DNA of 5,058 bases from Desulfobacteraceae bacterium (GTDB lineage: Bacteria > Desulfobacterota > Desulfobacteria > Desulfobacterales > Desulfobacteraceae): positions 1 to 5,058 of the forward strand of contig DAOWDR010000394.1 in the NCBI GenBank assembly GCA_030638935.1, read 5' to 3'. Both the position numbers and the translations under genes were made by a program. Shown in pieces: positions 1-5,058 of this stretch. The number at the start of each line of letters is the position of its first letter. The first letter of the stretch is position 1. The notes beneath the pieces are model-generated. The model made no database searches, was not told the origin of the DNA, and saw only the letters and a list, made by a program, of their open reading frames with translations.

Positions 1-1
1 C

Positions 2-34
2 TATTGGGAACCGGTCAATGGTCAGATAAAATAA
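2..34 (+). CDS. Possible 3' end of an upstream gene (perhaps livK substrate-binding protein)
   Basis: Reading from base 2 gives the short tail YWEPVNGQIK followed by a TAA at 32-34. This sits 24 bases before a terminator-like hairpin, a normal distance for a gene end. The aromatic-rich tail ending in NGQIK resembles the C-termini of periplasmic branched-chain amino acid binding proteins, which often end in a W/Y...(D/N)GK-type strand. A livK gene directly before livH would be the classical order. Only ten residues are visible, so the assignment is inference. Frame 1 is an alternative: it stays open to a TGA at 58-60, giving a tail ending TSLIKK, but that stop falls inside the hairpin stem. 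Confidence 0.35.
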   Translation, partial: YWEPVNGQIK

Positions 35-58
35 GCAGAACTAGTTTGATTAAAAAGT

Positions 59-97
59 GATGCGGCTTTTGCCGTGGCAACAGCCGCATCTTTTTTT
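59..97 (+). terminator. Intrinsic terminator or attenuator hairpin upstream of livH
   Basis: GATGCGGCT (59-67) pairs perfectly with AGCCGCATC (82-90), giving a 9-bp GC-rich stem with a 14-base loop. Seven T residues (91-97) follow directly. This is the standard form of a factor-independent terminator. It lies only 32 bases before the livH start codon, which leaves little room for a separate promoter. It may therefore act as a partial terminator that lowers livHMF expression relative to an upstream binding-protein gene. That role is inference. Confidence 0.75.
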
Positions 98-129
98 CCA
101 CCCACGAAGTAAAGTTAAGAATATATACA

Positions 130-1041
130 ATGGAATATTTTATTCAGCAGTTGATTAACGGTATAACTCTCGGCGGGATGTATGCATTGATCGCCTTGGG
201 GTATACCATGGTATACGGTGTTATCCAGCTCATCAACTTTGCCCACGGGGAGTTTTTTGCCGCCGGCGGATACGTGGGTGCCATTGCCCTGGCTTATTTT
301 GCCGGGATGGGTTACATGGATTCCCACCCGATAATTTGTCTGACCGCCTCTTTTATGATTGCCATGGCTTATTGCGCCTATCTTGCAGTTGGGGTTGAAA
401 AAATCGCATATAAACCATTGCGGAAAAATTCCAGGCTGGCCGCCCTTTTGTCTGCCCTTGGGATGTCCATTTTTCTTTCCAACGGCATGATGCTCACCCA
501 GGGAGTGTATGATAAGGTATATCCCAGTGAGCTGTTCCAGGGAAGATTTGATTTTGGCATGGTAACCATCTCCTATCTCCAGATCCTGATCGTATCCCTG
601 ACCGCCTGTCTGCTGGTGGGCCTTAATCTGTTGGTGTTCAAGACCAAAATCGGCATGGCCATGAGAGCCACTGCCCAGGATAAGACCATGTCAGCATTGG
701 TGGCCATCGGCAGTAACAGGATTATTTCCCTGACCTTTGCCATTGGTGCAGGGCTTGCCGCTGCCGCCGGTATCATGTACGGCCTTTATTACGGGTCAGT
801 CAAGTATGACATGGGATTTGTTCCGGGCATCAAGGCCTTTGCCGCTGCCGTACTGGGCGGGATCGGGAACATTACCGGTGCCATGATAGGCGGTTTGATT
901 ATCGGAATGGTTGAGATTTTCGGTGCAGGCTATATCTCAGGTGAGTACAAGGATGTGTTTGCATTTATCATTTTGATAGGCGTTCTTTATTTTAAACCAA
1001 ATGGAATTATGGGCGAGAATATCGATGATACACGAGTTTAA
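130..1041 (+). CDS. livH: Branched-chain amino acid ABC transporter, permease LivH
   Basis: This is one of the two inner-membrane permeases that form the channel of the high-affinity leucine/isoleucine/valine (HAAT family) importer. The 303-residue protein is close to the usual LivH length of about 300. It is very hydrophobic, with multiple membrane segments. The first segment carries the LivH hallmark GYTMVYGVIQLINFAHGE at residues 24-41. A cytoplasmic EAA-type coupling loop, which contacts the ATPase, lies around residues 174-194 (IGMAMRATAQDKTMSALVAIG). The C-terminus (YFKPNGIMG) also fits the family. The ATG at 130 gives the expected N-terminus (MEYFIQQLINGITLGGMYAL), but the ribosome binding site before it is weak. 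It heads a livH-livM-livF cluster and overlaps livM. The actual substrate could be another amino acid, an amide or an aromatic acid, because this family has diversified. Confidence 0.93.
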   Translation: MEYFIQQLINGITLGGMYALIALGYTMVYGVIQLINFAHGEFFAAGGYVGAIALAYFAGMGYMDSHPIICLTASFMIAMAYCAYLAVGVEKIAYKPLRKNSRLAALLSALGMSIFLSNGMMLTQGVYDKVYPSELFQGRFDFGMVTISYLQILIVSLTACLLVGLNLLVFKTKIGMAMRATAQDKTMSALVAIGSNRIISLTFAIGAGLAAAAGIMYGLYYGSVKYDMGFVPGIKAFAAAVLGGIGNITGAMIGGLIIGMVEIFGAGYISGEYKDVFAFIILIGVLYFKPNGIMGENIDDTRV

Positions 1042-2251
1042 GAAAGTTTGGAAACAATATACCATCGGCATGCTCTGGCTTTTAGGCCTGCTATGGCCGA
1101 TGCTGGGCATTCATGCCGACGGCACCCTGACCTTCCAGGAAACTGTGACGGTCTGGACCTATCTGTTGGCAGGGACCTTTGTCTGTCTCATGATCTATGT
1201 GATGAAGGCCAGCGGTTCTTTGAAATTTATTTTAACGCCCATGTTCAGGGCTGCCGGTAATGTCAAATACGCAACAACTGCTTTTCCCACCTGGGTCTGG
1301 ATAGTTCTGGTTCTGGGATTTGCATTGGTCTATCCCCAGTTTGCAGGCAGATACGGCACAGATGTGGCCATTAATGTTTTACTCTATATTTGCCTGGGGC
1401 TTGGCCTCAACGTGGTGGTGGGCCTGGCCGGGATGCTGGATCTGGGTTATATTGCCTTCTATGGGGTGGGCGCTTATTCCTATGCCATTTTAAATGTCAC
1501 CTATGGATTGGCCTTCTGGGTCTGCCTTCCCTTTGCAGCTTTGTTTGCCTGTATTGCAGGCTGCATTGTGGGATACCCCACCCTGCGCATGCGGGGGGAT
1601 TATCTGGCCATCGTCACCCTGGGATTTGGTGAGATCATCCGGATTATTCTCAATAACTGGATGACTTTAACCAATGGCCCCAATGGAATCTTAGGGGTTA
1701 AGCCCATTGGTATTTACTGGCCGATATTTGAAAACGGATTAACCTTTGAACATATCTGGGTGAAAAAGCTTCAGTTCTTTTACTATTTTGCCCTGGCCCT
1801 GGCTATTGTTGCGGCCATTGGGGTGCGCCGGTTGAATTTTTCACGGGTGGGCCGGGCCTGGGAATCCATCCGGGAAGACGAGACAGCCGCCGAGCTAATG
1901 GGGGTGAATACCTTTATTTATAAATTGCTGGCCTATGCCATGGGTGCTGTGTTTGCAGGTCTTGCAGGGGCATTTTTTGCTGCCCGCATGAAATTTGTCA
2001 GTCCGGAAAGTTTTACCTTCCTTGAATCGGCCATGGTGTTGTGTATGGTGGTTTTGGGCGGGATGGGATCCATTCCGGGAATTATGCTGGGTGTTCTCGC
2101 CCTGATTGCCCTGCCCGAAATTTTCCGGGAGTTTGACTCCTATCGCATGCTGATCTTTGGCGCTACCATGGTTATTATGATGCTTTTCAGGCCTTCCGGT
2201 CTCATACCGGCTAAGCGTGTGGGAACCAGATCTGAAGAAAAGGAGGGTTAG
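1025..2251 (+). CDS. livM: Branched-chain amino acid ABC transporter, permease LivM
   Basis: This is the second inner-membrane permease of the Liv importer and the partner of LivH. The chosen start at 1025 gives 408 residues and overlaps livH by 17 bases, which suggests translational coupling. A purine-rich GGGCGAG at 1011-1017 lies 7 bases upstream. An in-frame ATG at 1001 would add 8 residues but has no visible ribosome binding site. The protein has the long E. coli-type architecture. An N-terminal extension with extra membrane segments (about residues 1-85) precedes the core, which begins near GLGLNVVVGLAGMLDLGY (125-142). The strongly conserved RMRGDYLAIVTLGFGEIIRI follows. The EAA-type loop VGRAWESIREDETAAELMGV lies at about 275-294, then FVSPESFTFLES and VVLGGMGS. 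The C-terminal RMLIFGATMVIMMLFRPSGL closes the family pattern. It is not fused to a LivG ATPase domain, as happens in some bacteria. Confidence 0.93.
   Translation: MIHEFKKVWKQYTIGMLWLLGLLWPMLGIHADGTLTFQETVTVWTYLLAGTFVCLMIYVMKASGSLKFILTPMFRAAGNVKYATTAFPTWVWIVLVLGFALVYPQFAGRYGTDVAINVLLYICLGLGLNVVVGLAGMLDLGYIAFYGVGAYSYAILNVTYGLAFWVCLPFAALFACIAGCIVGYPTLRMRGDYLAIVTLGFGEIIRIILNNWMTLTNGPNGILGVKPIGIYWPIFENGLTFEHIWVKKLQFFYYFALALAIVAAIGVRRLNFSRVGRAWESIREDETAAELMGVNTFIYKLLAYAMGAVFAGLAGAFFAARMKFVSPESFTFLESAMVLCMVVLGGMGSIPGIMLGVLALIALPEIFREFDSYRMLIFGATMVIMMLFRPSGLIPAKRVGTRSEEKEG
2241..2247 (+). promoter_or_regulatory. Strong Shine-Dalgarno for livF
   Basis: AGGAGGG overlaps the last codons of livM and ends 9 bases before the livF ATG. 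It is the best ribosome binding site in the cluster and fixes the livF start. Confidence 0.8.
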
Positions 2252-2256
2252 AGAGC

Positions 2257-2979
2257 ATGAGCGATCAACCAATTCTTGAATTGAAAAATGTACATTCCGG
2301 ATACGGGTCCATCAAGGCCTTAAAAGGGGTTTCTCTAAAGGTTATGCCCGGAGAAATTGTGGCCATTATCGGTGCCAACGGTGCGGGTAAGTCCACAACC
2401 CTTATGACCATCTGCGGAATTGTTCCAGTGGAAAAAGGGGAAGTCTACTATGAGGGTAAGCTGATCAACAAGGTCTCTCCTGAAAAGTTGCCCACCATGG
2501 GGCTTTGCCAGGTTCCCGAGGGACGGAGGATATTTCCCAGGCTTTCTGTGGAAGAAAATTTGATTTTGGGCGCATTCCATAGGGATGACAAGGATCAGAT
2601 TGTCAAAGATATCCAGCATTCCTATGAACTTTTTCCCATTTTGGGAGAGAGGAGCAAACAGCACGGGGGAACTCTTTCCGGTGGTGAACAGCAGATGCTG
2701 GCCATTGCAAGAGCCTTAATGACCAAACCCAAGGTTCTGCTTCTGGATGAGCCTTCCCTGGGGCTTGCCCCCATTATTATCCAGCAGATTTTTGATATTA
2801 TAGCAACTATTAACAAAGAAGAGGGCACCACCATCCTTCTGGTGGAGCAGAATGCCAACCTGGCACTCCAGGCTGCCTCCCGGGGGTATGTGGTTGAAAC
2901 CGGGGAGATTACCCTGGAAGATAAGGCCAGCGACCTCCTTTTAAATCCCAAAATCAGGGAAGCCTATTTGGGGGAATAA
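2257..2979 (+). CDS. livF: Branched-chain amino acid ABC transporter, ATP-binding protein LivF
   Basis: This cytoplasmic ATPase powers the Liv importer. At 240 residues it matches the family length. Visible ABC motifs, in order, are Walker A GANGAGKST (39-47), Q-loop Q85 within QVPEGRRIFPRLSVEENL, signature LSGGEQQ (140-146), Walker B KVLLLDEP (159-166, with D164 and catalytic E165) and the D-loop region SLGLAP. The switch position, normally histidine, is Q198 in VEQN. That is typical of LivF and distinguishes it from LivG, which has EHD there. LivF normally pairs with LivG, yet no livG precedes it: livM ends 5 bases upstream. A strong Shine-Dalgarno at 2241-2247 supports the ATG at 2257. A terminator follows 38 bases after the stop, so this is the last gene of the operon. 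Confidence 0.95.
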   Translation: MSDQPILELKNVHSGYGSIKALKGVSLKVMPGEIVAIIGANGAGKSTTLMTICGIVPVEKGEVYYEGKLINKVSPEKLPTMGLCQVPEGRRIFPRLSVEENLILGAFHRDDKDQIVKDIQHSYELFPILGERSKQHGGTLSGGEQQMLAIARALMTKPKVLLLDEPSLGLAPIIIQQIFDIIATINKEEGTTILLVEQNANLALQAASRGYVVETGEITLEDKASDLLLNPKIREAYLGE

Positions 2980-3017
2980 AAAGCCAAGACATAAAAAAAT
3001 ATTTCATTTGTACAAAG

Positions 3018-3050
3018 AGCCGGTTCGGGTTTTCCTGAACCGGCTTTTTT
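3018..3050 (+). terminator. Intrinsic terminator of the livHMF operon
   Basis: AGCCGGTTCGGG (3018-3029) pairs with CCTGAACCGGCT (3034-3045). This gives a 12-bp stem with one G-T pair, a TTTT loop and a T-run that continues to 3050. Adenines just upstream could extend the pairing with the T-run and allow some function on the minus strand. It lies 38 bases after the livF stop codon and separates the transporter from the AOR-family gene. Confidence 0.92.
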
Positions 3051-3279
3051 GTGTGGGTGGACAATATTTGATATGCTAATAATTACTTTTGATATATCAA
3101 TTCGGTAATATAAAAATATTTATAATCAAAATTACAATATTTATTGTATATGCTATTGATGATAGTAGCCCAACATGATACAGAATAAAGATTGTTTTTA
3201 ACTTAAAATATGGTCAGAGCATTTTAATTAATGACAATCCATTGTAACAGGCCCTTTGAAGATGAATGGAGACAGAAAC
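3051..3279 (+). other. AT-rich spacer, probable promoter/control region of the AOR-family gene
   Basis: No coding region is supported here. The stretch from about 3061 to 3235 is far richer in A and T than the genes around it. It holds a perfect 12-bp palindrome, TTGATATATCAA (3089-3100), and an inverted repeat, ACAATA-TT-TATTGT (3134-3147). The pair ACAATATTT plus ATATGCTA occurs twice, at 3061-3078 and 3134-3155, with 1 or 5 bases between the two parts. Hexamers resembling -35 and -10 boxes occur (TTGATA at 3068 and 3089, TATAAA at 3109), but none are well spaced. A promoter for the downstream gene is expected here because of the terminator upstream, but I cannot place it. Confidence 0.45.
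3268..3272 (+). promoter_or_regulatory. Shine-Dalgarno deciding the AOR-family start
   Basis: GGAGA ends 7 bases before the ATG at 3280. An in-frame ATG at 3262 would add six residues (MNGDRN), but it has only GAAG directly adjacent and no properly spaced site. The 3280 start is therefore preferred. Confidence 0.65.
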
Positions 3280-5058
3280 ATGGATTCGCCAAAACAATTT
3301 GGACAATTGCTGACTGTTGATTTGAATTCAAGGGACTCCTCTCTTTCAATATTTCCTGAAACTGCTTTGTCGGTTATCGGAGGCCGGGGATTTAATATAT
3401 GGTATCTTTATCATAACCTGGTTTCAGGCGCAGATCCTTTGGGACCTGAAAATATCTTGCTTATCTCATGCGGTCTTCTCACCGGATCATCTGCTCCTAC
3501 CTCTGCACGGCTGCATTTGAATGCCCTGTCTCCTTTGACCGGAATATTGGGGAGTTCAAATGTCGGCGGATATGCCGGGGCCTGGCTTAGATCCTGTAAT
3601 ATTGCCTCCATTGTCATTAAAGGGAAATCATCAAAACCTGTCTATCTATACATTGATTCCCATGGTGCCAGGCTTAAAGATGCATCCCACCTCTGGGGGT
3701 GTGATGCCTTTGAAACCCAGGACATGATCAGGCATTCCCATGAAAATGAAAAGGTACGAATCTTGGCAATCGGACCGGGAGGCGAGAAAAATATAAGGTT
3801 TGGCGCAATTATGACCGAACACGATCATGCCGCCGGCAGGACCGGAATGGGCTCGGTCATGGGATCAAAAAATATTAAAGCCATTGTGATTTCAAAGGGA
3901 AGCCATAAACATTTTCCCGCTACCACACCTTCCCGGAAAAAAAGTGTCAAAGACTATGCCTCTAAGATTAAAGGTTCAACTGAATTTGGGTTTTTTTCAA
4001 AATATGGAGGTGCCGGGTATCTTAAATGGGTGAACGACTTAGGTATCATGGGCAGCAAAAATTATGGCAAAATCGGGGTTACCCAGCTTGAAAAAATAGA
4101 CGGCAAACAGCTTGAAAAAAATATTGTACGGTCCTCTGGCTGCCATCGATGTCCGGTGCAGTGTAAGGCGGATCTTAAGCTGGAGGGGAAGGAATCCAAG
4201 ATTTTTACCAGGCCTGAATTTGAACCGATGATCAACCTGGGGCCCAAATGCGGTCTTGATGATATTAGCCAGATCATTAAGCTTGACAACCTTTGCAGTC
4301 GACTGGGAGTGGACAGCACCTCGGCCGCTTCTGCCCTTGCCTTTGCCATGGATCTTTTTGAAAAAAAAATATTACCAGACCACCTGGTTGGAGACCTGGA
4401 CCTTTCCTGGGGAAATGCCGCCACCATGGAAAAACTGCTTTACCAGATGGTTGAGGGTAAAGGGCTGGGTAAAATTTTGTGTCTTGGGGTCAGAAAGGCT
4501 GCCGAACTGATAGGGAACGGAGCCCAAAAATATGCCGCCCACGTAAAAGGGCTGGAGCTGACCGCCTACCATCCTTCCGTTATCATGGGAACTGCTCTGG
4601 GATATGCCGTATCCAGCCGGGGTGGGGATTATAATAATGTGTATGCCTCCCTTGAATACAGCTGGACAGAAGCTGAGGCAAAAAAAGAATTTGGTACAAA
4701 AGAAGCGGTGAACATTAAATCCATCAAGGCAAAGGGCTACCTGATAAAAAAGGCGGTTGTCACCAATATCATTATTGACTGCCTGGGTCTTTGCAAGGTG
4801 CCTGTGTTATCCCTCTTAAGATCCTTTAATCTTGAAAATGAGGTGTTGCTGATCAATGGATTGACCGGCCTGAACCTGACCAAAGAGGATCTCTTTGATG
4901 CCGGACAAAAGATTGTGGCCCTTGAGAAACATTTTAACATCCGGTATTCAAAAGAGGGGAGTGAAGACAAACTTCCCGACATGTTTATCAGCAAGGCCGG
5001 CAACCGGGGATTAACCCGGCAAAATTTTGAAACCATGTTAAACCAATATTATATTGCC
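3280..5058 (+). CDS. Divergent aldehyde:ferredoxin oxidoreductase (AOR) family tungstoenzyme, 3' end cut by window
   Basis: The frame is open for 593 codons to the window edge. Compared with P. furiosus AOR, only about 20-25 C-terminal residues are missing. The N-terminal AOR domain shows GGRGFNIWYL (34-43), LLTGSSAPTSAR (66-77), SPLTG (84-88), SNVGGY (93-98) and HAAGRTGMGSVMGSKN (183-198), the tungstopterin-binding surface. The C-terminal domain has C288, C291 and C295 in CHRCPVQC, plus C505 in DCLGLC (500-505), together the expected ligands of one [4Fe-4S] cluster. E315 in PEFE matches the family's active-site glutamate. Several other key positions differ: K334, S340, E384 and Y451 stand where P. 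furiosus AOR, as I recall it, has E332, D338, H383 and H448. There is no signal peptide, so it is probably cytoplasmic and uses ferredoxin or a similar carrier. Family members oxidise aldehydes or reduce acids, and some have other substrates. The substrate here is unknown. It probably forms its own transcription unit. Confidence 0.93.
   Translation, partial: MDSPKQFGQLLTVDLNSRDSSLSIFPETALSVIGGRGFNIWYLYHNLVSGADPLGPENILLISCGLLTGSSAPTSARLHLNALSPLTGILGSSNVGGYAGAWLRSCNIASIVIKGKSSKPVYLYIDSHGARLKDASHLWGCDAFETQDMIRHSHENEKVRILAIGPGGEKNIRFGAIMTEHDHAAGRTGMGSVMGSKNIKAIVISKGSHKHFPATTPSRKKSVKDYASKIKGSTEFGFFSKYGGAGYLKWVNDLGIMGSKNYGKIGVTQLEKIDGKQLEKNIVRSSGCHRCPVQCKADLKLEGKESKIFTRPEFEPMINLGPKCGLDDISQIIKLDNLCSRLGVDSTSAASALAFAMDLFEKKILPDHLVGDLDLSWGNAATMEKLLYQMVEGKGLGKILCLGVRKAAELIGNGAQKYAAHVKGLELTAYHPSVIMGTALGYAVSSRGGDYNNVYASLEYSWTEAEAKKEFGTKEAVNIKSIKAKGYLIKKAVVTNIIIDCLGLCKVPVLSLLRSFNLENEVLLINGLTGLNLTKEDLFDAGQKIVALEKHFNIRYSKEGSEDKLPDMFISKAGNRGLTRQNFETMLNQYYIA

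Noticed and set aside
75..89. Sigma-54 -24/-12 promoter upstream of livH
   Set aside because: TGGCA is present, but the GC that should lie at the -12 position is displaced by two bases, and the whole stretch is part of the hairpin stem and loop.
1001..1024. Upstream ATG at 1001 as the livM start
   Set aside because: It has no ribosome binding site and lies deep inside livH. The ATG at 1025 has a purine-rich stretch at suitable spacing and a more typical N-terminus.
1895..2272. Minus-strand open frame of 125 codons opposite the 3' end of livM
   Set aside because: It lies wholly over a clearly conserved LivM reading frame and extends into the livF start. The translation is rich in His, Gln and Lys without family motifs, so it is a shadow of livM codons.
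2335..2951. Two minus-strand open frames of 109 codons each opposite livF
   Set aside because: Both overlap the well-conserved LivF coding frame with all ABC motifs intact, and neither shows a recognisable domain or its own control signals.
3089..3100. FNR/CRP-type site
   Set aside because: The half-sites TTGAT and ATCAA match the FNR consensus, but they are separated by 2 bases instead of 4, so the geometry is wrong for that family.
4361..4369. Run of nine A residues inside the AOR-family gene as a frameshift or slippage site
   Set aside because: The reading frame continues unchanged through the run (GAA AAA AAA ATA) with family-like sequence on both sides, so no frameshift is needed to explain it. 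Slippage remains possible but is unsupported.

Overview
The window shows a bacterial chromosome segment with moderate GC genes and an AT-rich spacer. The gene content is a high-affinity branched-chain amino acid (Liv) ABC transporter next to an aldehyde:ferredoxin oxidoreductase (AOR) family tungstoenzyme. Together with protein similarity as I recall it, this suggests a strictly anaerobic, probably sulfate-reducing deltaproteobacterium (Desulfobacterales-like). The taxonomic call is inference, since no rRNA or marker gene is present.

Layout, all on the + strand. Positions 1-34 probably hold the last codons of an upstream gene, possibly the periplasmic substrate-binding protein livK. Positions 59-97 form a GC-rich hairpin with a T-run, acting as a terminator or attenuator. 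Positions 130-2979 carry a compact livH-livM-livF cluster: two inner-membrane permeases and one ATPase, with overlapping or nearly abutting genes. A strong intrinsic terminator follows at 3018-3050. Positions 3051-3279 are a very AT-rich non-coding spacer with a perfect 12-bp palindrome and short direct repeats. From 3280 to the window end runs an open reading frame of at least 593 codons. It encodes an AOR-family protein that lacks only about its last 20-25 residues.

The Liv genes would import leucine, isoleucine, valine or related compounds across the inner membrane. The usual second ATPase, livG, is not between livM and livF, where it commonly lies, so it must be encoded elsewhere or be absent. 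The AOR-family gene is probably a separate transcription unit. It keeps the four cysteines for the [4Fe-4S] cluster but has changed several residues that matter in the Pyrococcus furiosus AOR active site and dimer interface. It is therefore better described as a divergent family member of unknown substrate than as a proven aldehyde oxidoreductase. This divergent protein is the most interesting item here. I found no mobile element, CRISPR array, tRNA or rRNA.
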